A stretch of DNA of 64,000 nucleotides. It comes from Larus michahellis (taxonomy: Eukaryota > Chordata > Aves > Charadriiformes > Laridae). The notes below the pieces were generated by a model that made no database searches, was not told where the DNA came from, and saw only the letters and a program-made list of their open reading frames with translations. Position 1 is the first letter of the stretch, and each line of letters begins with the position of its first letter. Where the stretch lies: the NCBI RefSeq assembly GCF_964199755.1, contig NC_133897.1, positions 69,744,661-69,808,660 of the forward strand, given 5' to 3'. Shown one piece after another: positions 49,701-62,047 of the stretch. Position numbers and translations under genes: made by a program.

Positions 49701-52700
49701 ATGTAAACTCAGTAATCATACTTATGTATATATCCATATACTACAGAAATCTAATACTACAATCATACATGGGAATAACATCACAGGCATACACATTCCC
49801 ACTGAAATTACTGGGTTTACTGATCTGTAAAGCTGTTTACATATATAACTATTTCTGTCTCAAGCTCTTAGTGACTTGTGCCTGCAAATTACTTTGGTAA
49901 ATCTTGAAGACTGAAGCTGAGTCTCAATGTTCAATTCAATTGACATTTAAGACTGACTATCCATAGGTTTATATTGTGTTAAGAAGAGGCTTAAAACTAG
50001 TTTTAAAACATAATGATACCTTTTTGGAGTTCCTTATGCTCGTATCCATCTTTAGGAAGGAAGTTAAATTCAAATAAACATCAGTCTTGAAAAACAGCGA
50101 GAATGTCAGCCATGGTTTTCAAACTTTTTTTCCCAAAACAACTCAATGACTATCAGCTTACATTTCAACAATATCTACTATCATTGCAATTTTAAGGCTA
50201 TATTTAGATATATCCCCCCATAACTGAACATTTTAAAAATGTACGTTTTCTCATAGTGATTTTTCTTTTCCTTTCATGTATTCAGCTATGAGGAGGAAAT
50301 GAAAACAGATGAGTAATGGTGCGCAATGTCCTCTGAACTATATCTTTTTTCTATACAGGTCAAAGCAGTACAAACTCCTTATCTTTGGTGAAAAAAAGAT
50401 TCATAGACTTCTCCCATTTTCTTTGATTTATTTTTTTTAAGGTCCCATGGACACATTCTGTGGAACACAAAGAAAATACAAAGCCATTTTAAAGGAAAAT
50501 ACAGAGCCCGCCATTCAATCCATAATTTTATTGTGCATTGAGGGAAAAAACAAACCCTGTTGCTTACTTTGTCACTAGTTGTCTTTCATACCACCATGTT
50601 TATGCTCTTTTAATCACCCAAGAAGCTCTAGAATCTCATGCTAACATTCTGGGATTTGGGAAGAATAAGTTCTCATGGTATACTGCCTTCTAATTCATGC
50701 ATCCAAAAGAGAGTTGCAGGATATAACAACTTTTTGTTGTGTTCCTCACAAAGGATTTCTGAAGTTCTTTCATTCAGTGGTACATTTTATATCAGTATTG
50801 GCCAGTCCATATCACCTTCTTTTTCTTCCTTGGTACACAGTGCAAGTGGTAACAAACTAAGTGAAAGGAGGTTATAGAAAGGTTTTCAGGGTCACAGAAA
50901 CACTTGGTCTCTGAAGCTCTAAAACTACTGAGGTATCAATAGTTGAATGTTCATTTCCTATTTACTATGGACACTGAGCCTCACTAAAACTTCTAAGGAC
51001 ATGTCTTGGACTGGGAATTCCTACATTTCACGACCATTTGAAAAATGATAGCATAGACACTAGTAAAATTTGTTAAAGAACACTTTTACAACAAACACTT
51101 TACTTTTTATCCAGTCTGCCACCAGAAAGTGCTTTGCCAAGCATAAAAATGAGCAGTATTTACCAACAATATTAAATAGTAGTAGCCCTTCAAAAATTCA
51201 CTTTTCCTGTCAAACACCACCACACTAATTGTGGGAACACTTTTCTCTTTTTAATAAATTATAGGGTTCATTACACTAAAGAGTTCAGATCACTTATTAA
51301 TTCACATGAGTGATGGTGTGAGTCATCAAAAATGCTAAGAGCACTCACTCTAGCATATCAGGGAAGCTATAAAACTCATATAGTTTGTACCATATACCAC
51401 ATGTTGCAAAGGAGTTAGCAGAATACAGAATACATAACATGCATGTGCACTCAATGAATAAGAATTAGTTTGTGCACTAAATTACTACCTCTAAAAGTAT
51501 TCCCATTTACTGATGGAGGTTTTTTTCACTGTCAAGATGACTACCTCCCTCTAGCTTTCAGGGTCAAATAAATCAGAACTTATTAAAGAATATTAAATTT
51601 TTTATAGTATTATCAGAATTACTAGACCCACAATCATCAACCAAACCATTGTTGCTGTATACTAACACTGAACAAAAAAAAGAAAAAAAGACTCCCTTCC
51701 CAGCAAGGTCCTGCTCTGTTTACTTATAATTCAAACAAGTAGGAATCAGAAGCATACAAAGTGTAGTACCTAACACAGTTTGTCTCTCTGTTGTTATTTT
51801 CACTCTATTGCTAAGGCAGAAATAATTCCTGAAATATATATAGACATTATTGTGCTTACTTTTACTGACTTCATGTTTGAAAGCACTGTGCATGGTTTGC
51901 AGGATTAGTCCAAAAATCATACATGACAATAGACCCTTTCTTTAGCCAGATGATTGAAATAACAATAATCTTCCCCAGGAGACATTATTGGGAGATTTCC
52001 AGCCTGATTTCACGGACAAAAATAGTCCATATAGCTCAAAAAAGTTTCGAAGTCTTTTGATGATTATCCAAGCCTAACTAAAGCCTCAGAACCTTTTGGA
52101 TGTTCCAACATCCTGGACCTACAGCAAATGCACTATAACTTAATATGACAAAAGCTACTTGAATTAATTTGATTTGCACGGTACCTTCATGAGACCCATG
52201 CAATAGAAACCATGGGTCTTCATGTCAAAGCTAATGCAATAAGCAGCTCAGCAATTCTTTAAAATGGCTTTTGTGTTATTTGCAAGGAATCTGTTCTTCT
52301 GTGTCCCCATTGCACCAAAGTGAGAAAATAAAAAAGATTCTGTTCTTTATCATCTTGTACTAGAAAATACTTCATCATATTAGAAAATACTCCCATGCTC
52401 TCTTAAGGGCCATGTGAAGGAAGAAAGTGCAATGCACAGCCTGAGTTTATTGAGAGATTAGCTTTTGATGGATGGCACCATGAAAAACGTAAAGCAAAAG
52501 CATCAGAAATGGTTTGCAAGAAGTTTAGGATACCCATTTATTTTTATTTTCACTTGAGACTCCCTCTAAGTGAAAGTAAGGTTTAGGTGAATACAAAACA
52601 TAAAGAGACTCATGAAAAAACAAATCTTGAAGGTTTTAATACAGTGGTAGATAGTAGCATTGTTCTGCAAAAGACACTTTCTGTCCCCTAGACAGCCCTC

Positions 52701-53030
52701 CTTGTGCACCACGTGGCTCACAAAAGAAAAAAAGAAAAGGTTCACTACTGCTCTGAGAGGGAAAAGGTACCTGTGTAATTATTTATATCATGCACATCAC
52801 CTTAGTGTCAAAGCATGACATACCTGGTATAGCGTCTTTATCAAAGGCATTATGAATTCTGTCTTGTCCTAAATTAAGGGTAATATTATATATCCATTGT
52901 CATGGCTTAAATCTGACTAGGGACAAAACATCAGAGTGAAGCTGTAGAATGATAGTGCTACAGTCTTGAACATGCACAACACATTTTAGAGATGGTCAAG
53001 AAACACCATATGCTCTCCTCCAAAGAATGC
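46735..53030. other. Intergenic downstream of PRL, no gene seen
   Basis: AT-rich DNA with one SINE scrap (47339) and a short TA run near 47738-47750. Open frames are all under 85 codons. Confidence 0.55.
47339..47395 (-). mobile_element. Possible MIR-like fragment downstream of PRL
   Basis: CAGTCACACAGCAAGTAAGA, AGCCAGATAGCAGCTGGAGC and GATTGACCACA follow the MIR core in reverse orientation (ggtcacacagcaagtaagtggcagagctgggattgaaccca). The match is about 55 bp. Confidence 0.4.
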
Positions 53031-53033
53031 ACT

Positions 53034-53866
53034 GAATCGTAGAATTGTTTGGGGTAGAAGGGACCTTTAACGATCATCTAGTCCAATCCCCCGGCTATGG
53101 GCTGAGACATCATTAACTAGATTAAGTTGTTTAAAGCCCTGTCAAACCTGACCTTGAATGCTTGTGATGATGGGGCACCCACAACTTCTCTGGGCATTCT
53201 GTTCTAGTATCACACCACCCTCATTCTAAGAAATGTCTTCCTTTTAACCAATCTAAATCTACCCTCTTTCAGTTGCTCCTTGTCACTACAGGACAAGACT
53301 CTTCCTTTATATACTGAAAAGCCACAATAAGGTCTCCCAGAGCCTTCTTTTCTCCAGGATGAACAACCCCAACTCTCCCCTTCTTCATAGCAGAGGTGTT
53401 CCAGCCCTCCAGTCATTTTTGTGGCTCTTCTCCGGACTTGCTCCAACAGGTCCATGTCTTTCTTGTTCTGGGCACACCAGAACTGGACACAGAATTCCAG
53501 GTAGCATCTCACAAGAGCAGAGTAGAGGGGGAGAATCATGTCCCTCAACCTGCTGGCCGCGCTTCTTCTTATGCAGCCCAGGACACACACATCTACAGTG
53601 TTTGTGGTCAGTGTGACTGACTTTCTGGGCTCCCAGTGTACATTGATGGCTCATGTCCAAATTTTCAACCATCAGTATCCTCAAATCCTTCTCTGCAGGG
53701 CTGCCCTCAGGATTGCCCTCAGGACCTGCCCTCTGCACGTCCTGCCCCTGGGATTGCCCTGACCCAGGTGCAGGACCTTACACTTGGCCTTGTTGAACCT
53801 CCTGAGGAAGACAGACTTCTCAAGCCTGTCAAGGTCCCTCTGGATGGCATCCCTTCCCTCTAGCAA
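53034..53866 (-). mobile_element. 5'-truncated CR1 LINE, ORF2 tail and 3' end
   Basis: Read on the minus strand, three frames successively give the C-terminal part of the CR1 ORF2 reverse transcriptase. They are [10 protein letters not shown]...KCKVLHLG (53866-53690), then [19 protein letters not shown] (within 53738-53600), then GCIRRSA...LPLYSALVR...CVQFW...KKDMDLLEQVRRRATKM (53590-53380). The changes of frame show indel decay, so it is not coding. The 3' end at about 53034 shows the typical CR1 terminus, seen on the + strand as AATCGTAGAATTGTTTGG followed by AGAAGGGACCTTTAACGATC. The 5' truncation is typical of CR1 copies in birds. Confidence 0.93.
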
Positions 53867-53869
53867 ATG

Positions 53870-55415
53870 AGAAAATCAAAAGCGTTTTTTCTTGTTTCAC
53901 AGATGAAAGATGGTTTTGATTGAGTTCTAACCTTAAAACCAAAGAGCAAGACTTCTTTTAGACATATTTGATTGTAGCCAGGGCAAACTATATTTAAACT
54001 TAGTCTTCAACATAGTAAGTGTATACTGTGTAAAGAGGCAGCACTCATAAGGTTGTCTTGAAAGCAGAAACTTATTTTATATTAATCCATATCCAAAATC
54101 AGTAAGCTAAGACTTTTTTTGTTGGTGGCTTTTTTTTTGGTGAAATACAAAGTATATCACATTTCAATTGAACATATTAAGGCATAAAAAGAATATAATA
54201 AACATGCACATCTTTCCTAGAGCTAGTTACAAGCAGGTAGATATTCCCGAAAATATCATAAACTTAGAAACATCTTAAGAAACTATTTTTTACATTTCCC
54301 ACTTCCTTACAGTTAAAAAAAACCCCAAACATGCAATGCATTTTTTTACGTGCATGAACATGTAGTAGGAAAGCTGACATTTAGCAAAGAAAAGTCTCTT
54401 TCATTTGTTTTCAACTTTTCTCTCCTCACAAATACAGAAACATTCTAAATCAAACCAATCAAATGCTTCAGGATTTCCTCCCATGTATTGATTGAAACCA
54501 ATTCTGGAATCACAATTTTCAGAAAGAAAATTAAATTTTTCAGTGAAATTGCCATTTTAGTAGATAAGAAGCATGTCATTTCGCCATACTCTCTTTAATG
54601 AGAAAATATTCCTTGAGCAGGGATCTCCATGAACCCACTATTTTAACAACAGTTCAAGAAATATTTCGCAGTGGAAAAAAAGGACCAAAAAACCAGTAAG
54701 TATGACAATGTGCTATGCAAAAGCTTTTGAGAAATGCAATGTTGTACAAAGTATATCAATACACAGTTCAAGATGAAAACATAAGTAGCAACTGAACAAG
54801 TAGCATGATGAACACAAGAGGGTTCTTTGTGACAATTTTTGAAAAACAGTATTTTTTTGAATTCCAGAGATAGCCACACGTCAGTCAAGTAACACAGACT
54901 TTCAAGTGACATTTAACAGATATCTGATCCAGTAACATCATGGGTAAAAAAAGAGAGACTCTTCCAAACCTTGCCCCTGTGGCCAGCACCTACAAAGCAG
55001 AAATACACAAGGATTACATCAAAGGAAACTGGACTCTCTTCTCGTTTTTATTTTCTCTCTACATAAGCTATTTCCCTTTAGAAATTCGCAAATATCTCCC
55101 TATTCACAATCAGTTATCAGTGGTTGTAAGTTATCAAGATTTCTCCAGCGAGTCCCCTCAGACGGGTTATTTCTTTCACGGGAAACTCAATTTCGATCAC
55201 ATATTAAACATACCCTTTCCACCCCACTGGACATTTTTAAAGAGCTTCCCTTTTTAACATCATCAAGCCTATGGACTTTGAAATCCTGATGGAATAGAAC
55301 CCAAAACTCTAAATTACTTCTTTAAGCAGCCACTACAAGGTAAGGTGCTGAAAAAATGGAAACAATGAAGGATTAAGCCAGTTGTACCACACCTCCACAA
55401 AGAGAAGGCAACTGT
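53870..55415. other. Intergenic, nothing recognised
   Basis: AT-rich sequence between the CR1 copy and the GC-rich patch. The 105-codon frame at 54940-55257 has no recognised domain. Confidence 0.5.
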
Positions 55416-55419
55416 GAAG

Positions 55420-55860
55420 CTCCCTGCCAGCACCGGCCATCCTTCACCAAAGAGCACAATGCTCAGCACGGCCCATCAGGGCACGTGGTGCCTAATTTGT
55501 GTGGTGCCCAATTCGTGCGGTGCCCAATTTGTGCGGTGCTCATCCTCCCTCCAACACGCCACAGCCACCTTTAACACCCTTAATTTCAGGACCATGTCTG
55601 TGTAGGCCTGGGCAAGCCAGCGACAGGAAGGGGGGGACCAAGGTGAAATGCCGGGAGAGAGGCTGGCAGGCCCAGGCAGGCCACAGCGGCCCCACGGCCT
55701 GCTGGGGGTTGCTAGGCAACTCGGGCCTACCACTGCCCCCGGGGCCTTCCGCGCAGGCTGAGGGATTTCGGGGAGCCGGGGCGGGGAAAGGATTTCTGAT
55801 CAGCCAGGCACATATATACATTATTGTAAATAAGGTAGTGGGGGAGGGGGGCGAGAACAA
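55420..55860. promoter_or_regulatory. GC/CpG-rich patch downstream of PRL
   Basis: The stretch is strongly GC-rich against the surrounding sequence, with CpGs throughout (CACCGGCC, AGCGGCCCCACGGCC, CCCCCGGGGCC, CCGCGCAGG, GGAGCCGGGGCGGGG). Overlapping open frames on both strands reflect composition, not evident coding. The GGGGCGGGG box near 55779-55787 is Sp1-like. It may be a small CpG island or a GC-rich repeat remnant. Confidence 0.35.
55485..55545 (+). repeat. 16-bp tandem repeat, about 3.5 copies
   Basis: Units are GTGGTGCCTAATTTGT (55485-55500), GTGGTGCCCAATTCGT (55501-55516), GCGGTGCCCAATTTGT (55517-55532) and a partial GCGGTGCTCAT. Units differ by one to three bases. It sits inside the GC-rich patch. 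Confidence 0.9.
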
Positions 55861-55904
55861 CTACAGTGTCACTCCGCTTTTTAATTCAGAACATTCAGCG
55901 GGTA

Positions 55905-55962
55905 GTAGGTTTTTTGGTATGGTGGTTTGTTTTTTGGGGTTTTTTTGGTTTTTTTTTTTTAA
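55905..55962 (+). repeat. G/T-only tract
   Basis: From GTAGGTTTTTTGGTATGG through GGGGTTTTTTTGG to a run of T, the + strand is almost wholly G and T. A similar tract lies at about 62003-62047. Confidence 0.8.
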
Positions 55963-58900
55963 TATAACTGACAAAATCTGGCAACAACGCACAGTGTAAA
56001 AAGTGACATTTTGACTCTAAGGGAGGAATTATTTGCAATTTGTTTTGAACAGAAGCTTAGTTCATGTCAGACGTGAACCTCCAGACAATCATTAGTTTAA
56101 ACTGCCTGCTATGTGTTTAAAAATTTCAGTCAATTTAGAACTGATCTGAATTGCAAATGGGATGGTAATAAGCCATTAGGGAACAACATATCTCTCTTTC
56201 ACACTTGCAAACCCCCGCTTTAAGGGGTCTCGACTGCACTGAAATATGAAAATACCATTTTAGTCATGCGCGTTGCCAACAAACATGGAAATGTAGGAGG
56301 TCCAGATTCGGAAAGTGGCACTCGGAGGAGAAGACCGGAAGCTGCCACAAGAGCAAAGAAACGGGGGTAGCCCCTGCTTTGAACAAGAGGCAGCAGTCAG
56401 TTTTCCACAGAATAAATAGTCTGACTTGCTGATGGCACAGTAAAACACGGGCCTGGTATCTGACTAGCGCTTGGTTAATTTGATTTTTGAGGATCTGAGG
56501 CGTTTCTCATCCTCTGTGAAACCATTGTTGTGAACGAGCATAGGCTTTGCGTCACCTAAGGTTTTCTGCACAAAGTTACTCTTATTTCCTCAAAATTAGC
56601 TGTCTAACAACCTTCTGTATTCAAATGAACAAAAACATACAATTTTTTTTATTAAGCTCAAGACAGGGCTCTGCAATACACAGATCCATTGACTAAGAAG
56701 ACATCTGCACAACTGAAACAGTGTAAATATCTTTTAGATGACAGCATTAAGCATCTAAGGTCCTATCCCAAGTATCTTTTTCCACTGAAGAACATTACAC
56801 CTACTGATGTTTTATAGTTGTTTCATAGGTGCAAAGACTTTCCTCTACAGCCCTATAGCCACTCTTGGGTAGCTGTCACTGTTTTTTTACACTGCCTCAC
56901 AAAATTATATACCTTCTAAAACTCATCTATTTCATGGTTTCTTGATTCTGCAGCTGAGGCTGACTCCTGTGTCCCGCCATACCAGCTGATAAGCAACCTA
57001 CTCCCTACATTCAAACAGATTCCCATGCAGCTATGATGAAGGGAGAAATGCAGACTTCTGATCTGCATCTGTAAAAGTTGAATGCTGGTACCTTAGTACA
57101 AACCAGTGCAGTAGGTGTTTCCACACCATTGGGTACTCTTGCAGCCCTAGAGCTCAACAGTTTCTTAATGGGATTCTAGCACTCCTTCCCCCCTCAAGCT
57201 GTATGTCTAAACACAGCTCCTGGAGATTTTGTTTCTAGAGAATCTCTTTCTTGAGGGGTGACTAGCCCAGAGACACCTACAGCAGACCGCAGAGACTTTG
57301 CAGAGTCTTGCTGCATGGGAGGTCCAGCTGACCGAGATGCTGCTGTGTTAGCACGTATGCTGGACTGGCTTTCTGCAGAACATGCCTTCACTCTTATGAG
57401 AGCATTAAAGTGGATATTCCATTAATTCTTTCATGGCACATCCACTCAATCCCCTCTGCTTTTCAGAGATAACACCTTAAAATTGCTGACAGCAGGTGAA
57501 TTTTGATATTACACCACATCTCAGCTTTCCTAGAAGGTTCATATCAGCTTCTGTCCAGGGGATTGCTTGCACAGTACTTATATTGAACTGACATGCAGCG
57601 GAAAGGAAATGGGCACGGTCAGATAAGTCAAAGTTAGACTGCTGAGCCAGAAACTTTGCATAAGAAGAGGGGAGCTAAGCAAGGAAAATGCAACTCAAGT
57701 AAAACTATGGGAGCAGATGAGTAGTACAAGAGCTTGATTAACCAGCTTCCCACCCAGGATTGAAAAAAGTCTCTCGGTCTAAGCCCTGCTGCCTCAAACT
57801 GTACCTGCTAGCGCACATCTAAACCAACCTTAACATGGGCTAGTTCTATTGACACAGTCTTCTAAATCTTGGTGTAGATATACAATTATATACATACATG
57901 TATAACTTATTCCACTTTGACACTTGAGAGAAATTCTATTGCATGAATATTAAAAACAAAGGGACAGAATATTTTCGATATTCAAAATTTCATCTAAAAA
58001 GGCTGTAGCAATATGAATAAGATTCAGACAGGGAAAACCTGAGTTTTGTTTTGGAATACTTCTTCAAGTTTGGGTACACCTAAAACTACTTGAGCATGCA
58101 AACTTTGCAGACAATTCTGCACCAGCAAAAGTAAAGAATTCCAAACTCTCTATTTCCTGGGAACACAGCAGACTATTCATCTCCCTCAAAGCCACATGAA
58201 GTGAATTAATCCTTTCCAATTATCCTTGCAAGGTATATTTGGGGTAACAATTCCCTACTTTCATATGTACACGTGTGGAGCTTCCACTCATTTTAGGGAG
58301 ATAAAAGATGTTTCCAGTTTGGATCTTTGAAAAGATTTGACATTCAGTATTTCTCATTATAGTAAAGATTAAGAGCAGTCCTACTGAACTCTAATATTTA
58401 AAGACTCACTTCTTTCAGGAGTGATATTACGGTACAGGACAATTAACATATTCCCAGAAGTATATCTTTCAAGCAAAAAAAATTCCTATGATAAGTACAG
58501 AATTAAAGATGGTATTATATGTTAACGCAGATGGAAATGGAGTAGTTAAATACTTCCAAATCCAAACTCCAGCTACTTGCAATTTCCCCAGCAATTGCAA
58601 AATAATAATAAAAAAAAAGAACATTCAAGCTTTCCTATCATTACCTTGGGTTTAAGCAAGGCAGCACACAGAATAAGTTACTCAGAATCTGGCAAAAAAT
58701 TGTAAGGGGAAAAAAATCTAGAATTCTTTTGCTCTCTGCTCCTTTTGCAGTGACTTTAGGCAGCTCTGTATTTTTGTGTCCTTAAATGAGGTATTCAATA
58801 TTCATTCCATCAATTATGCTGGCAAAGAGTGTACATGCCAAAGTGCATGCTCCAAATATATTTTATTTTCCACACAAAAATTGTTTAATTGTCATAAATG

Positions 58901-59165
58901 GATTCTTGCATGTACAAACTACCCCTTGCACATACACCTGTGTAATCTGATAGTTTAAAGATATGTAGGAAAATTATTGAGATTTACATATCTGCTCCAT
59001 TTATGTTTGAAAACTGACTTCTGTGTAGAGGGTTCTTATCCTTATTTGACATGTGGAACAGGCCAAAGATCTGCAGTTGTATTTACTGAAAGGAAACCAA
59101 CACAAACAGCGAAAGGGAAAGATATGAGCAACTTGGGAGATGTGATTTCTTGGACTTTTAAGCAT

Positions 59166-59177
59166 GTGTGTGTGTGA
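59166..59177 (+). repeat. Short TG microsatellite
   Basis: About six TG units. It is minor. Confidence 0.8.
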
Positions 59178-62002
59178 TAGTCGTATACTTTTTGTGTCAG
59201 ATATTTGGCTATCTAAATATTACTTTTCACATGACATAGTCCTGAGAGCATGTAGTATAAATTATCATATATCAGTTATGAAAAGACAGTCATGTGAATG
59301 GAATCTGAAAGACAAACAATCATCTTTCAGCTGCAACTGAACCTAATCCAAACACAAAGTAATATTTTGGTTTGGTTAAAGAAGAATGCTACAGGAATCA
59401 AACGCCCAGACCTATATTCCTTCCTTGTGTGGATACTCTTATTGACTTCAATGGGATGGCTAATGTAATATGGTTTAAACAATGAAGACTGTATTTTAAT
59501 CTCCAAAGAATACCAACACAGGTACATGATATTAATGTGTATTAAAAATACAGAAAAGAATATTATTGGCAGTAACACTGACCTGACTTACTTGAAAACA
59601 GAAATGAGAAAAGTTTTGGTTTTTCCATCCCCTTTGCCTTGTATCAGCTAACTGGGCCACACGTTTCAGCATAGAGACCAGACCACCATTTGCTAAGTAA
59701 AAAATGGCATAATACAGAATAGATGATTCATGAGAGGATGGCCACATATACTCTGTCAGTGCAGAACTGAGTAAAGTGGGAAGCAGAATTCTGCCCTCAG
59801 AATAATTAATATTCTATCTCTCAACACACTCTACAGATAGCCCAAAGATTGTCTGGCTCCACTGAAGGTTCACAGCAAAGTCACAAAGAAAGCTAGGATT
59901 GGATGCTTTACGTGTATGAGGTTCTGCACTAAGATTGTCCTCCATCTTGATACTTAGACTAGACGATAACATAGGATTACCCTCATTCACCTTGTGCAAT
60001 CCCTTTGGGCTACTGGCAATGGTATTTACTTGCCATAGAAGAGCAGTCTATAAAATAGACACGAAGTACAGAACTACAGTGCAAAATTACCCATTCTCTC
60101 AAGTAAAAGCAAGCAAAGACAGATTTAGGTGACATGCAAATCAAGCCTTGAGAAACACAGTCCTTGAGGGTAGGTCCCTGCAGGGATCTTTTACATTGAA
60201 ATAAATTTTAGTCAACATACTCAAGGTTCCAGTTGGGAAAAATCAGTCTTGACTCTAAATCTGTCTGTCTGTATCATTGCTAACAGATACTGAAGAGGTT
60301 TCCTATCCAGTAGTTCCAGTAGTATCCAAGTAGTTCAGTAAACACGTCTAGAAAGGTCTTTATTTGAAAATACTGATATGCATTCATTTCACTAGAAGAA
60401 TTTCGTGGCCTTTTCCAAATAGAGGACTTGTAAAGAAAAGCGCTACGCACTGAGATTCATTCAAACTATTCCACAGAGCAGCAAATTCTTACCACAGCAC
60501 CCTCAGAGGGAAGGCAGAGAAGTTTTGGAGCCAAAGTCCCACCCTTACAGTGTTGCTGATTTTGGAGCACCCAACTGAAGTCCATCTAAGCTGCTTCATG
60601 GTGTCCTGTTGCTGAATCCATGCTATGCCTCTTGTGGTATATAGAACGTGCTGTCCTTCCCATAAAGTTGGAGCTGAATGTGGTGTTGCATAGAAGAGGT
60701 GATGTATAAACACAGTCTTACGCAAAGCCCCAGATCATATGGTTTCCACGAAAGAAAGATGGAAAAAATCAACGCAGCTGCTTCCCATAACCACCACCTG
60801 GATGTAGGAAGGGGGAGATCTGCATGAACAGTGCCTTCTCCATGCATATCTACAGAATTCAGTCCAGGCCTTAATTTCCCATCTTCCAAAACTGGTTTTT
60901 ATTCAGTCAAAGAATGAGACATGACAGAATGCACGTGGATATGAGATAACATGGACGTTAGGGCTAGTAACAGAGGGAGGTAAAGGGAACAACCCCAAAT
61001 GTGAAGGTGAGGACATGATGAAAAATGCAGTTCATCTCATGCAAACACAAGCCTAGAAGTCCTGTTATTGTGAAGATAAAAAGTCTTGAAGAACCCTCCC
61101 AACAAAGTCATTTCCCTGATGAATCTGTATAAAATGTTCTATCCTCATTGATATAAAATAGAACATAAAGTAAGAAATGGACAAAAATAATCACAAAAGA
61201 ACAGCCATTAAAGCTGAGCAGGTCAGCTTTTTTTTTTTTTGCCTATGTTCCTGGATCAGAGTGTTATCAAATGACTGCACAGACACCGAATGCAGTCTGA
61301 AGCCATAACATCTCGCTGTGTGTCATTGTGGTCACTGCTGCCTCTCTGCCTCGCTCACTTTGCTGAACTGGTGCGTGGGTGGGACTTGCTTTCAGCTGAC
61401 ATTTATTTTCATTCCATTTCATTAATGCACAATGTTAAACTGCCTTATTCTTGCTAAAATGTCCAAGCCTCTATACTCTCCGTCGTGTAGACATAGTTTT
61501 TCCCTCAATGCTATGAAAAGATTCTTAAGAAAGATGGTATTGGACACACAAAAAGGGTTTATTTGCGTAAGACCAGGTCTCATGCCTTAAAATATGTTTA
61601 AGAAGGCATGTATCTGTTTCACAATGAAGCACCAAATTATACTGCCAAACAACAGAGAGATCAGTGCTAACATGGTAGTATTTACAGTTAATTCTTTTTT
61701 TTTCTTCTAACATGTTGTTATTTAAACCAAAAAGAAACAAATATAATCACTATTAACATTCCACTTCGCAGTTGATCTTTCTGCCTCAGAGTAACTTGGT
61801 AAAATTTATCTGTTTCATTCTCAAAGAACTTTTACATAGGAAAAAGAGGACTTGTTATTCAGAGACTGACACTTCTCTTCCATTCCTTTCCCTCCCCCTC
61901 TGAAAAGGCAAGCTGCAAGACCAAAATGTAAAATCTCTATGGTATAAGACAAGAGTTTTACTTTGTTTCTAATACTGAAAGGTAGTGGAAGCTGGAAGTG
62001 TT

Positions 62003-62047
62003 AGGGGGTTTTTGGTTGTTTATGGGTTTGTTTATTTGGGGTTTTTA
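62003..62047 (+). repeat. G/T-only tract
   Basis: AGGGGGTTTTTGGTTGTTTA, TGGGTTTGTTTATTTGGGG and TTTTT form a strand-asymmetric G/T stretch interrupted only by single A residues. Confidence 0.75.

Noticed and set aside
53359..53863. Plus-strand open frames over the CR1 copy
   Set aside because: They are antisense shadows of the minus-strand CR1 ORF2 remnant.
55499..55999. 166-codon + strand frame downstream of PRL
   Set aside because: It runs through the 16-bp repeat, the GC-rich patch and a poly-T tract, so it is open because of composition.
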